Of a stretch of DNA of 64,000 nt, positions 46,874 through 55,658 are shown piece after piece. The first letter of the stretch is position 1. Every line of letters begins with the position of its first letter. The notes below the pieces were generated by a model. The model was not told where the DNA came from. It saw only the letters and a program-made list of their open reading frames with translations, and did not search any database. The position numbers were made by a program, and so were the translations under genes. Origin of the DNA: JAEUMG01 sp963805405 (GTDB lineage Bacteria > Pseudomonadota > Alphaproteobacteria > Rhizobiales > Aestuariivirgaceae); NCBI GenBank assembly GCA_963805405.1, contig CAWDUC010000020.1:1426001-1490000 (forward strand), written 5' to 3'.

Positions 46874-48631
46874 TCAGCCTTGCTTTGGCATGCCCGTGAG
46901 GTGAACGACTTCGCGACAAAGGCCGCTGCGGCCGCGGCGGCGGGCGACGCTCACCAGGGCAGAGTCGGCTAATTCGGTCTCAAAGATCGAACTCACCACG
47001 TCATTGTCATCATCGTCGACGATGTTGGGATTGCCGTCGCAGAAAACCCAGCGCGGACGATGCAGGATCAGATGAGCAATCGCGAGGCGCGCCTGCTCGT
47101 CCACACTCAACACCTGCTCCCAGCGCTGCGTCTTATCGAGCGAACTCGCAAGATGCGCGAGCCCGACCCGCTGCAGCGCTGCACGCTCGTCGGCATCGGC
47201 GAATTCGCCGGGTGGATGCGGATAGGTGAGCACTTCGCGCAAGGTCCCCTGCAACATATAGGGTCGCGCTTTCAGGAACATTGCCTTCTCGTCGGCAGGA
47301 ACCTCGAGACGCCCCGTCCCAAACGGCCACAACCCCGCAAGCGCAGGAAGCAAGGGGCTCTTGCCCGACTTGGTCTGGTCGAGAACCATCACACGATCAC
47401 CCGGGCCAACGTCGAACCTGGGCTTGTCGACCATCGCCTCTTCGCCCGCGTCGCCAGTCACTCCAACGCGATCGAACGCGAGCTTGCCGGAATGGCTCGG
47501 CGCGTATTCGATCATCGGGCCGGCCTCGAGCTTGCTCTCAAACGTCAACAGGACCTCGCGAAACTTCATGACCCGGTGCAGGATTGCCCGCCATTCGGCG
47601 ATATTCGCAAAATTGTCCACGAACCAGCGCAAGGACTGATTGACCTGAAAGAAGGCACCTACCGCCATCATCAATCCACCGAACGACAGTTGCCCGCCGA
47701 AGTAACCGGGTGCCGCGATGACGATTGGCGCCACGAGGCTGATCCAGCCATAGCCCGCCGTGACCCAGGTGAGTTTGGCGGTTGCCCCGACTATCGCCCG
47801 CATCATGGCGAGCACGTGATCGAGGTCCAGATCGAGCCGATCCTTCTCCTTACCCTCACGCTTGTCGAGCGCGATGCTGTCTGAGTGCTCGTTGGCCTGG
47901 ACGAGTGCGAAGCGCAGATCGGCTTCGCGCGCAAAGCGCTGCGAATTGAATCCGACAAGCGGCCGACCGACGACCCAAGTCAGCCAGGAGCCGGTCGCGG
48001 CATAGATGAGCGCCGCCCAGACCATGTAGCCGGGAATGGTGTAGCTTTGGCCGCCAAAATGCAGCGCGATGCCGCTCGACAAGCCCCACAGGACGCCGAT
48101 GAAACTAAAGAGCAGCAAGGTCGACTGGAAGAGTCCGATGCCGAATTCGGCCGAGAGTTCGGTGAGGCGGCGCGCATCCTCGTGAATGCGCTGATCGGGA
48201 TTGACGCCGATCTCACCGGCATGTGCGAGACGCGCGGCGCGGCCCGGCGTCATCCATGCGGCGATCAGATCCTTGGTCAGCCATTCGCGCGACTGGACCT
48301 TGATCATTTCACGCAGCCAAGCTTGCGCGACATTCAGGACCAGAAGGCCTCCGGCAATCAGGACGAAGATCATCAATTGATGCGTGAAGGCGCCGAGATT
48401 GCGCTTTTCGATAGCCTCATAGAAAGTGCCGTTCCAGGCGTTGAGTATGACCTGGCCGCCGGCGGTCAGGCAGATGACCGTGACGATGCCAACCGTCAGA
48501 AGCGTCAGGTTGCGGCGGCCGTTGGAGGACCATAGCGCTACAACGAAGGCTTTGAACTGGCTAACGAGATCGCTGTAGCTGGAAGTCTGCGCGTCGGGGG
48601 ACGCGACAGCATCATGCGGTATGTCGGTCAT
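46874..48631 (-). CDS. SbmA/YddA-type ABC transporter with degenerate ATPase domain
   Basis: About 585 residues: an ABC_membrane_2-type membrane domain (SREWLTKDLIAAWMTPGRAA, NPDQRIHEDARRLTELSAEF) fused to a nucleotide-binding domain. Relatives import vitamin B12, bleomycin or peptides. The ATPase is eroded: the P-loop is LDQTKSGKSPL (first Gly and the Thr/Ser after Lys-Ser lost), the signature is LSVDEQARLA (no Gly-Gly), Walker B is WVFCDGNPNIVD (catalytic Glu replaced by Gly), and the H-loop His is absent in LVSVARRR. The frame is open throughout. It may be inactive or work without hydrolysis. An upstream Met at 48694 is an alternative start. Confidence 0.85.
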   Translation of the reverse strand: MTDIPHDAVASPDAQTSSYSDLVSQFKAFVVALWSSNGRRNLTLLTVGIVTVICLTAGGQVILNAWNGTFYEAIEKRNLGAFTHQLMIFVLIAGGLLVLNVAQAWLREMIKVQSREWLTKDLIAAWMTPGRAARLAHAGEIGVNPDQRIHEDARRLTELSAEFGIGLFQSTLLLFSFIGVLWGLSSGIALHFGGQSYTIPGYMVWAALIYAATGSWLTWVVGRPLVGFNSQRFAREADLRFALVQANEHSDSIALDKREGKEKDRLDLDLDHVLAMMRAIVGATAKLTWVTAGYGWISLVAPIVIAAPGYFGGQLSFGGLMMAVGAFFQVNQSLRWFVDNFANIAEWRAILHRVMKFREVLLTFESKLEAGPMIEYAPSHSGKLAFDRVGVTGDAGEEAMVDKPRFDVGPGDRVMVLDQTKSGKSPLLPALAGLWPFGTGRLEVPADEKAMFLKARPYMLQGTLREVLTYPHPPGEFADADERAALQRVGLAHLASSLDKTQRWEQVLSVDEQARLAIAHLILHRPRWVFCDGNPNIVDDDDNDVVSSIFETELADSALVSVARRRGRSGLCREVVHLTGMPKQG

Positions 48632-48755
48632 GCGGGATCCAGATATTCCATGGCGGATCGGGACCCCAACTCTTGCGAGGGCCGATCCGTTCATAAGCCA
48701 TATAGGGGAGTAAGGGCGTTCAGGTAATATCCCTGAGGGTCAGGGAATGGGCGCG

Positions 48756-49523
48756 TTAGCTCTCGAACTGGCGGTAAACCTCGTGCGCGAGCGACATCAT
48801 CTGGTCACGATCCAGTTCCCCGGCCACGGCGAATCCGAGGGGCCCATCAAGCCAATAGCAGGCGCTCAGCGGACCAGCCTGCTCGATCCGGATCGCCGTT
48901 TCGTTGTCGCCTGAATTTGCGACGAGGAACAGCGTGATCCGGCGCTTGGACTGATCCTCATACATGAGTTGTGCTGCAGGCTGGCCGGCTGCGGCAAGCA
49001 GGCGACCCCCAAGCAACGTATATCCCTCGGCTGAGAGGTCCGGGATCTTGAAGGCATGCCCAATGCGCTTCGAGAGCCAGGTTGCCAAATGATCGCTTTC
49101 GCTCGCTCCGACTTCAACGGGATGGCGAACCTCGGCAGTGTAAATCTTGTGTGCCGTCAAGGCTTCGGCAACCAATGTGTCGGCTTTGAACGAAATCGCT
49201 TGGTGCGCTGCAAACCAGCCTGCGACGCCACCAAGCAACAGCAAAGTAATAGCCGCAGCCATGGCCGCGAGCGGGTGAATACGCCGCGACAAGGGCTGCT
49301 TGTGAACGGAGGTCAGCCGCGGCGGCAAAGGCTCGCTCAAGACAGGATCGTAGAATTCGCGGATCAGGCGCTTCTGCTCGCGCCAGGCCTGTACGGTTGC
49401 AGCCAGCTCCGGGTCCTGGCCCAAGCGCAGCTCGATCTCGGCACGCAGATCGGCCGGCACCTCGCCATCGACATAGGCGTGGAGCGCCCAATCCTCGATA
49501 TTGCGGCGGGCTTCGGATGTCAT
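48756..49523 (-). CDS. Anti-sigma factor, transmembrane
   Basis: A 255-residue protein: cytoplasmic sigma-binding region with the conserved HAYVDGEVPADLRAEIELRL pattern (residues about 12-35), a single membrane helix (AMAAAITLLLLGGVAGWFAA) and an extracytoplasmic domain ending in LDRDQMMSLAHEVYRQFES. This is the layout of anti-sigma factors that hold ECF sigma factors at the membrane. Its ATG overlaps the stop of the sigma gene (ATGA). No zinc-binding HxxxCxxC motif is visible, so signal transmission is probably not the ZAS redox type. Confidence 0.85.
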   Translation of the reverse strand: MTSEARRNIEDWALHAYVDGEVPADLRAEIELRLGQDPELAATVQAWREQKRLIREFYDPVLSEPLPPRLTSVHKQPLSRRIHPLAAMAAAITLLLLGGVAGWFAAHQAISFKADTLVAEALTAHKIYTAEVRHPVEVGASESDHLATWLSKRIGHAFKIPDLSAEGYTLLGGRLLAAAGQPAAQLMYEDQSKRRITLFLVANSGDNETAIRIEQAGPLSACYWLDGPLGFAVAGELDRDQMMSLAHEVYRQFES

Positions 49524-50047
49524 TTCACACGCCTTAGGGAAGGCCTGTCGCGGCCCTCGAGCAGGTCGCGCAAGGCGACGCGGCCGCGGGACAAGCGCGA
49601 CATCACGGTTCCGACCGGCACGCCCAAAATCTCTGCACAATCGCGATAGCTCATGTCCTCCAAGGCGACGAGCAGGATCACCTCTCGATTGGGCTCCGGC
49701 AAGCGGCTTAAAGCGTGGGAGATGCCGCGGATGCCAACCTGCGATTCCTGGCCGCCGTCGACAGCCTGCTCAGCAGGCCCCATGTCGTCCACCGTCTTGA
49801 CCACCCTGCTGCGCCCGACGCGGCGCAACTCAGACACGTACAGGTTGCGCAATATGGCGAACAACCACGCCTTCAGCGGTCGCGAAGGGTCGTACAAGTG
49901 AAGTTTTCCGAGCGCGCGTTCCACGGTGTCCTGTACCAGGTCGTCGGCAAGGGTCGGATCGCCGCAAATCGCGCGCGCAAAGCGACGCAGCGGCGCCACG
50001 TTCTGCGCGATTTCGGCCGCGATGTTTTCCGAGGCCCGTCCCGTCAT
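49520..50047 (-). CDS. ECF-type RNA polymerase sigma factor
   Basis: About 175 residues with region 2 (RFARAICGDPTLADDLVQDT, AWLFAILRNLYVSELRR) and region 4 (LPEPNREVILLVALEDMSYR, AEILGVPVGTVMSRLSRGR), no region 1.1 or 3, typical of group 4 sigma factors. The preferred start has TAGGA five bases upstream; a Met two codons earlier is possible. It is co-translated with its anti-sigma factor. A matching ECF-type promoter lies just upstream, suggesting autoregulation. The regulon is unknown. Confidence 0.9.
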   Translation of the reverse strand: MTGRASENIAAEIAQNVAPLRRFARAICGDPTLADDLVQDTVERALGKLHLYDPSRPLKAWLFAILRNLYVSELRRVGRSRVVKTVDDMGPAEQAVDGGQESQVGIRGISHALSRLPEPNREVILLVALEDMSYRDCAEILGVPVGTVMSRLSRGRVALRDLLEGRDRPSLRRVK

Positions 50048-50067
50048 GACCATCCTATTACGTGAGC

Positions 50068-50095
50068 AATACGTCGAGACAGACCGCTTTATTCC
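50068..50095 (-). promoter_or_regulatory. Candidate ECF promoter of the sigma/anti-sigma operon
   Basis: On the transcribed strand GGAAT (50095-50091), a 17-base spacer and CGTATT (50073-50068). The GGAA-type -35 with a CGT-containing -10 is the usual form recognised by ECF sigma factors. It lies 20-45 bases before the sigma ATG, with an AGGA ribosome site in between, so the operon is probably self-activated. Confidence 0.55.
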
Positions 50096-50113
50096 TCACG
50101 TGAACGGCCGGGT

Positions 50114-51472
50114 TCAGCCTCGCCATTTCTCGCGCATCGTCACCAGTTCTTCCGCCGCCGTCGGATGGACTGCCATGGTGGCGTCGAAATCGGCCTTGGT
50201 GGCTCCCGTCTTGACCGCAATCCCCAGAAGCTGGGCCATTTCGCCCGCTCCAGGCCCACAAATATGGCAACCCAGAACGCGGTCGGTTTCCCCGTCGACC
50301 ACCAATTTCATCAGCATGCGCTCGTCGCGACCCGACAGCGTATGTTGCATGGGCTTGAAATTCGCCTTGTAGATATCGACCGTTTGGTAGCTCTGGCGCG
50401 CCAACTCCTCGGTAAGGCCGACGGTCCCGATTTCAGGTTGCGAGAAAACCGCCGTCGGAATATTCGCATGGTCGACGCGGATGTCCTTGCCGCCGAAGAC
50501 CGTGTCGGCGAATGCCTGTCCCTCACGGATAGCAACCGGAGTAAGGTTGACGCGATTGGTGACGTCACCGACCGCATAGATGTTCTCGACATTGCTCTTC
50601 GAATAGCCATCGACTTTGACGGCATAGTGAGGCGTGAGTTCGACACCCGCGTTTTCGAGACCCAGATCCATCACATTGGGAATACGCCCGGTCGCAAACA
50701 TGATCTGGCCTGCGCCGAAGGCTTTGCCATCCTCCAGCGTGACGCGCACGCCATCGCCGGAGCGCTCTATGCGCGTGACGTCGGCCTTCGTCCTGATCTC
50801 GATGCCTTTTTTCTGCATCTCCGCGCTGAGATGATCGCGCAGATCATTATCGAATCCGCGCAAGATCTTCTCTCCACGATAGATAAGGATCGTTTCGACA
50901 CCCAGTCCCGAGAATATGCCGGCAAATTCAACCGCGATGTATCCGCCGCCGACAATGCAGATGCGCGAAGGCAGGCGCTCGAGATTGAACGCCTCATTCG
51001 AGGTGATGGCAAATTCATGTCCCGGCAAATGGCGCGGAACGAAGCTTGTGGCGCCGGTCGCGATCAGGATGATGCGGGCGGTGATGCGCCGATCGCCTAT
51101 GCGAATGGTGTGGCGATCCTCCAGAACGGCACGGCCCATCACGAGTTCGACGCCAGCCAATTCCAAATTGCGTATATAGGCCCGGCTGAGGCGTTCTATT
51201 TCCTGATCCTTGTTGGCAATGAGCGTCGACCAATCGAAGGAAACCTTCTCGCTTGTCCAGCCGAATCCGACCGCGTCCTCGAACTCCTCTGCATATTTGG
51301 AGGCGTAGACGAGGAGCTTCTTCGGCACGCATCCGCGAATGACGCAGGTCCCGCCGACCCTATACTCCTCGGCGACGGCGACCTTCGCGCCATGTCTTGC
51401 CGCGATGCGGGCGGCACGCACGCCGCCCGAGCCCGCACCAATCACGAAGAGATCATAGTCGAATGCTGTCAT
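50114..51472 (-). CDS. gor: Glutathione-disulfide reductase
   Basis: A 452-residue flavoprotein reducing oxidised glutathione with NADPH. FAD-binding YDLFVIGAGSGGVRAARIAA, the redox-active pair Cys43/Cys48 in GGTCVIRGCVPKKL, NAD(P)-binding ICIVGGGYIAVEFAGIFSGL and the C-terminal HPTAAEELVTM base motif are all present. Its ATG overlaps the rpiA stop (ATGA), forming part of a gabD-rpiA-gor transcription unit. The rpiA-gor link is common in Rhizobiales. Confidence 0.94.
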   Translation of the reverse strand: MTAFDYDLFVIGAGSGGVRAARIAARHGAKVAVAEEYRVGGTCVIRGCVPKKLLVYASKYAEEFEDAVGFGWTSEKVSFDWSTLIANKDQEIERLSRAYIRNLELAGVELVMGRAVLEDRHTIRIGDRRITARIILIATGATSFVPRHLPGHEFAITSNEAFNLERLPSRICIVGGGYIAVEFAGIFSGLGVETILIYRGEKILRGFDNDLRDHLSAEMQKKGIEIRTKADVTRIERSGDGVRVTLEDGKAFGAGQIMFATGRIPNVMDLGLENAGVELTPHYAVKVDGYSKSNVENIYAVGDVTNRVNLTPVAIREGQAFADTVFGGKDIRVDHANIPTAVFSQPEIGTVGLTEELARQSYQTVDIYKANFKPMQHTLSGRDERMLMKLVVDGETDRVLGCHICGPGAGEMAQLLGIAVKTGATKADFDATMAVHPTAAEELVTMREKWRG

Positions 51473-52170
51473 GAGGCTTTGCGCGTCAACGCAGTTACGC
51501 CGGCGTCGCTGCCCAATAACGCAACAGATGCCATGCCGATGAAAAGCCCATGCTCGACGACGCCCGGAATCACCGAAAGTGCAAGGGCAAGGCTGGCGGG
51601 CTTGTCGATGTGGCCACAGGCGCAATCGAGAATAATGTTACCATTATCCGTCACGAAGGGCTTGCCATCGCGAACACGGATGACGATCGCAGGCTTGATT
51701 CCCAATATGTTGCAGGCGTGCTCGATCTTGAAGGCCGTTGCCTTAACGCCAAATGGCACGACTTCGACAGGCAATGGAAATTTGCCGAGGCGCTCGACGC
51801 GCTTGGAGGCATCGACGATGACCACCATCTGTGCCGCCGAACTTGCGACGATTTTCTCGCGCAGGAGCGCGCCGCCGCCACCCTTGATGAGATTCAGATC
51901 GCCATCGATCTCGTCCGCACCGTCGACATCGAGGTCGAGCTGCGGGGTCTGGTCGAGGGTGGATACCGTTATGCCGAGGCCTTCCGCCTGCTTGCGCGTC
52001 GTTTCCGAAGTGGGCACGCAAGTAAGCTTCCAGCCGGACTTCACCTTTTCGCCGACCACATCGACGAAATGCTTAGCGGTCGAGCCTGTGCCAAGCCCCA
52101 AGCGCATGCCGTCGCGGACATACTCGATCGCAGCGCGCGCGACGGCCTTCTTCTGATCGTCTGGGGTCAC
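51469..52170 (-). CDS. rpiA: Ribose-5-phosphate isomerase A
   Basis: A 233-residue isomerase interconverting ribose 5-phosphate and ribulose 5-phosphate. Motifs are RLGLGTGSTAKHFVDVV, VPTSETTRKQAEGLGI, the catalytic DVDGADEIDGDLNLIKGGGG with active-site Asp residues, and ASKRVERLG. It starts at a GTG whose GTGA overlaps the stop of the dehydrogenase gene. It supplies pentose-phosphate flux, fitting the NADPH-dependent gor downstream. Confidence 0.95.
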   Translation of the reverse strand: MTPDDQKKAVARAAIEYVRDGMRLGLGTGSTAKHFVDVVGEKVKSGWKLTCVPTSETTRKQAEGLGITVSTLDQTPQLDLDVDGADEIDGDLNLIKGGGGALLREKIVASSAAQMVVIVDASKRVERLGKFPLPVEVVPFGVKATAFKIEHACNILGIKPAIVIRVRDGKPFVTDNGNIILDCACGHIDKPASLALALSVIPGVVEHGLFIGMASVALLGSDAGVTALTRKAS

Positions 52171-53648
52171 CGGCCGAGGCCGCCCATCAGCATGTACTTG
52201 ATCTCGACATATTCCTCGACGCCGTGGCTCGAGCCTTCGCGGCCTATCCCCAACTCCTTCACTCCGCCGAAGGGTGCGACTTCCGTCGAGATGATGCCTT
52301 CATTGATGCCGACCATGCCGTATTCAAGGGCTTCGGCGACACGCCAGACGCGGCCGATATCGCGAGTATAGAAGTAACAGGCGAGGCCGAATTCGGTGGC
52401 GTTGGCCATGGCGATCGCCTCTTCTTCGGTCTTGAACTTGAAGAGCGGGGCTACGGGACCGAAAGTCTCCTCGGTCGCCACCAGCATTTTCGACGTCACA
52501 TCGCGCAGGATCGTCGGCTCGAAGAAAGTGCCGCCCAGTTCATGAGATTTGCCGCCGGCGATGATTGTCGCGCCCTTCTTGACGGCGTCCTCGATATGCT
52601 CGCGAACCTTGTCGATCGCGGCAGAATTGATGAGCGGGCCCGTTGTGATGCCATGCTCAGCGCCATCGCCGACTTTAAGATTTTTTACTGCGGCCGCGAG
52701 CTTTTTGGCGAAGGCGTCATAGACGCCCTCCTGGACGAGCAAGCGATTGGCGCAGACGCAGGTTTGGCCCGCGTTGCGATATTTCGAGGCCATGGCGCCG
52801 GCGACGGCAGCATCGAGGTCGGCATCGTCGAAGACGATGAAGGGAGCATTGCCGCCGAGTTCGAGGCCGACTTTCTTGATGGTCGAAGCACACTGCGCCA
52901 TCAGCAGTTTGCCGATTTCGGTCGAGCCAGTGAAGGTCAAGGCGCGAACGATCGGGCTTGAGGTCATCTCGCCGCCAATATCCTTGGCACTCCCCGTGAT
53001 GACACTGAAGACGCCGTCCGGAATACCGGCGCGCTCGGCGAGGTCGGCCAGGGCCAATGCCGAGAGCGGCGTTTCGCTTGCCGGCTTGCAGACGAAGGCG
53101 CAACCGGCGGCCAATGCGGGGCCGGCCTTGCGGGTGATCATCGCATTGGGAAAGTTCCAGGGCGTGATGGCGGCGACGACACCGACCGGCTGGCGGGTAA
53201 CGACGATCCGCGAAGTCGGCCATGGCGAGGGAATGGTTTCGCCATAGATGCGCTTGGCCTCTTCGGCGAAGAACTCGATGAAGGAGGCGCCGTAGGCGAC
53301 TTCGCCGCGGCTTTCGACGAGCGGCTTGCCCTGCTCCGCCGTCATGATCTGGGCGAGATCTTCCTGATGTTCCATCATCAGGTTGTGCCATTTGCGCAGG
53401 ATGACCGAGCGCTCCTTGGCGGTCTTGGCGGCCCAGAGCTTCTGTGCCTTCTCGGCGGCTTCGATGGCTTGGCGCGTTTCGGCGGCGCCGAGCTTCGGAA
53501 CCGCGACGATCACATCGCCATTGGCGGGATTGGTGACATCGATCGACTTTTCGCCGCCGATCCATTTGCCGGCGATATAGCATTTGTCCTTGAGCAGCGA
53601 CTTGTCCTTGAGTATGTCGCGCAAAGCCTGTCCCTTGCGAATGTCCAT
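52167..53648 (-). CDS. gabD: NAD(P)-dependent succinate-semialdehyde dehydrogenase
   Basis: A 493-residue aldehyde dehydrogenase. NAD(P)-binding PWNFPNAMITRKAGPALAAG, general-base Glu in GLELGGNAPFIVF, catalytic Cys in NAGQTCVCANR and the GabD-type PFGGVKELGIGREGS are present. It oxidises succinate semialdehyde to succinate in GABA catabolism. The CVC motif at the active-site Cys matches redox-regulated GabD enzymes. It is the first gene of a unit with rpiA and gor and is divergent from gph. GabT is not in the window. Confidence 0.9.
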   Translation of the reverse strand: MDIRKGQALRDILKDKSLLKDKCYIAGKWIGGEKSIDVTNPANGDVIVAVPKLGAAETRQAIEAAEKAQKLWAAKTAKERSVILRKWHNLMMEHQEDLAQIMTAEQGKPLVESRGEVAYGASFIEFFAEEAKRIYGETIPSPWPTSRIVVTRQPVGVVAAITPWNFPNAMITRKAGPALAAGCAFVCKPASETPLSALALADLAERAGIPDGVFSVITGSAKDIGGEMTSSPIVRALTFTGSTEIGKLLMAQCASTIKKVGLELGGNAPFIVFDDADLDAAVAGAMASKYRNAGQTCVCANRLLVQEGVYDAFAKKLAAAVKNLKVGDGAEHGITTGPLINSAAIDKVREHIEDAVKKGATIIAGGKSHELGGTFFEPTILRDVTSKMLVATEETFGPVAPLFKFKTEEEAIAMANATEFGLACYFYTRDIGRVWRVAEALEYGMVGINEGIISTEVAPFGGVKELGIGREGSSHGVEEYVEIKYMLMGGLGR

Positions 53649-53729
53649 GATCGGCCTCCGATGGCTGTTTGGCGGCCTCTTAGCATGGCTCCCTCAGGCC
53701 CACAAAGGCTCCAACACCCCGGGAAATGC

Positions 53730-54401
53730 ATGCCAGACCGTGCCGTAATCTTCGATCTCGATGGAACGCTTGCCGAGACTGCCCCTGACCTTATGGAAGC
53801 GACGAACCACGTCCTTCGCGCGCATGGAAGGCCGCCGATCAGCCCGGAACAGGTCCGCGCCTTTATCGGGCATGGCGCGCGGGCCTTGATCGCGCGCGGC
53901 TTCGAGGCGACGGGCGAGCCGGTTCCGGAAGGCAGAATGGAGCCGCTTTATGAGCGTTTTGTTGCGCATTATGCCGAGAATATAGCCGCCGGCAGCACGC
54001 TGTTTCCGGGGGCTCGGGAACTTCTCGAGCGCTGCCAAAAGGAAGGCATCGCGCTGGGCGTATGCACCAACAAGCTTGAAGGCCTGTCGGTGCAATTGCT
54101 GGAGGCGCTCGACGCCAAGCACTATTTCGGCGCCATCATCGGGCCGGACACGATCGGGATAGCCAAACCCGATCCAGCCCCCTATCGCGAGACTTTACGC
54201 CGGCTCGGCGGTGAGCATCTGCGCTCGGTCATGGTCGGCGACAGCGAAACCGACATCAAAACGGCTCGTGCCGCTGGCGTGCCTGTCATTGGCGTCACAT
54301 TCGGCTACACGCCGCGGCCGATCGCCGAATTCAAGCCCGACCGGCTGGTCTCGCATTTCGACGATTTGTGGCCGGCGATCGAGGCCCTCCTCGATCATTG
54401 A
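53730..54401 (+). CDS. gph: Phosphoglycolate phosphatase
   Basis: A 223-residue HAD-superfamily phosphatase. Motif I DLDGTLAETAPDL holds the nucleophile Asp, motif II Thr lies in GVCTNK, motif III Lys in GIAKPDPAPY and motif IV in MVGDSETDIKTARAA. It removes phosphate from 2-phosphoglycolate formed by repair or oxygenation reactions. The start ATG is the only in-frame one close to the domain; the open frame extends upstream without family similarity. A tRNA gene follows 42 bases downstream. Confidence 0.9.
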   Translation: MPDRAVIFDLDGTLAETAPDLMEATNHVLRAHGRPPISPEQVRAFIGHGARALIARGFEATGEPVPEGRMEPLYERFVAHYAENIAAGSTLFPGARELLERCQKEGIALGVCTNKLEGLSVQLLEALDAKHYFGAIIGPDTIGIAKPDPAPYRETLRRLGGEHLRSVMVGDSETDIKTARAAGVPVIGVTFGYTPRPIAEFKPDRLVSHFDDLWPAIEALLDH

Positions 54402-54443
54402 CGAAGCGGGCCGTCGCTCGCTATAGGGCAGGCACCCTGGTAC

Positions 54444-54520
54444 GGGCGATTAGCTCAGTTGGTAGAGCACTGTGTTCACATCGCAGGGGTCACTGGTTCG
54501 AAGTCCAGTATCGCCCACCA
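54444..54520 (+). tRNA. tRNA-Val (anticodon CAC), with one extra T-loop base
   Basis: Cloverleaf: acceptor GGGCGAT/ATCGCCC, D stem GCTC/GAGC, anticodon stem CTGTG/CGCAG with loop TTCACAT (anticodon CAC, reading GUG valine), five-base variable loop, T stem ACTGG/CCAGT, encoded ACCA end. The T loop has eight bases (TTCGAAGT) where seven are near-universal. The extra base fits the insertion errors seen in many genes of this window. The CCA is genome-encoded. Confidence 0.9.
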
Positions 54521-54968
54521 TAAACATCTCAAACTCCGGCGGCAGGCCGAGCAGGGCGTCGAGCAGGGGTTTACTTAAATTGAGTGACGCCCCTAGCGCG
54601 TTCGACCGTGGCGCGTCGTGCCAGCACCGTGCGAGCCTTCGATGAGGGTTGAAAGTCAGCGATGCGCCAGAACGGCAGTTGAACATAATCGCGCGGATGG
54701 TCGTCGGAACGTTCGCTGTGGCGGCTCTGGTCGGATTGTTCTTCGCTGAAGAAAGCCGCTCCCAAAGCTTTCCCATATCCACCTGACCGATAACGCGACA
54801 ACTCACCCGGGCACCAAACCAAAATTCTACCGTTAGGAGTCAAAAGAAGACCGCGCACTTGGCGCGGCCGAAGACAATCTCTACTCGGGATCGCATCGCG
54901 ACGTCGGCACAGCTTCGACAACCTCGCCAGTGCTCCACGCCCCCGGCACGTCGTGCCGCAGCCGAGCG
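54521..54968. other. Gene-poor stretch downstream of tRNA-Val
   Basis: 448 bases with no gene I can support. An open frame on the minus strand (54921-54571, 116 codons) contains VRGLLLTPNGRILVWCPGEL and QLPFWRIADFQPSSKARTVL, which look more protein-like than a random frame. It has no ribosome site or recognisable family. It could be a fragment or a real small accessory gene. Confidence 0.35.
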
Positions 54969-55607
54969 TTAGTTGATTGAAAACTCCCGAAGTATGAACT
55001 TCGGAGTGCCGGAAGTAGCATATACGCCGTGTCCATAGCCCTTGCCGCCAAATGTGAAACCTACATTGTCCACGTTGAGCGTCGCACTGTTAAACTCGGC
55101 CATGCGGGCTGATGCCGGTTTGCCCATCACTTGTGACCAGGCGGCCACGTTCATGTCCGAAGAGACACAGACGCCGTCCTTGACCTCAACTGCCGCAAAA
55201 GCCTTGGTCGACCACCATCTGTAGTCTTCATAAACACCCGTGCCCGACCAGTTGTCCCTCTTCTTCTGGAAATAGAGGCGCACAAAAGCCGGAGAGCCGT
55301 CCTTCGCCTTAAAAGTACCTGGCCCCACGATGTCGAAGCACATGCGGAGCGTCTTGCCGGCGATAGATAGCGTTCGCGGTGTGGTGATGTAACCAACCAC
55401 ACCGCTGGTGGGAAACGTGAACTTCCATGCCTGGCCTTCTCTTGCGGGGTTGGGCATGGGCGTTACGCCCGAAGACTTGTTCTTGGAATTGATGATGGGG
55501 CCGATCGTCCAATACCCAGGTGTCAGCGGGAGCGGGTCGGCGGATGCTGTTCCACATCCGATCGTCAGAGCTACGGCCGCGACCAGCGGCCAATAATGGT
55601 ACGCCAT
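54969..55607 (-). CDS. Hypothetical secreted protein
   Basis: A 212-residue protein with a clear signal peptide (YHYWPLVAAVALTIGCGTAS, probably cleaved after SADP). The mature part is beta-rich (GYITTPRTLSIAGKTLRMCF, FKAKDGSPAFVRLYFQKK, DNVGFTFGGKGYGHGVYATS) and contains two Cys residues that could form a disulfide. The start is supported by AAAGGAG seven bases before the ATG. I recognise no family; the fold might be a carbohydrate- or lipid-binding jelly roll. It lies in the lower-GC stretch beside tRNA-Val, so it may have been acquired. Confidence 0.7.
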   Translation of the reverse strand: MAYHYWPLVAAVALTIGCGTASADPLPLTPGYWTIGPIINSKNKSSGVTPMPNPAREGQAWKFTFPTSGVVGYITTPRTLSIAGKTLRMCFDIVGPGTFKAKDGSPAFVRLYFQKKRDNWSGTGVYEDYRWWSTKAFAAVEVKDGVCVSSDMNVAAWSQVMGKPASARMAEFNSATLNVDNVGFTFGGKGYGHGVYATSGTPKFILREFSIN

Positions 55608-55658
55608 AGATGGCTCCTTTCGTGAGTTGAAAGGAGCGGGAGCAACAATCAGGCCCAA

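Noticed and set aside
54450..54806. A 118-codon minus-strand open frame overlapping the tRNA
   Set aside because: It runs antisense through the tRNA gene and has no domain, ribosome site or plausible composition.
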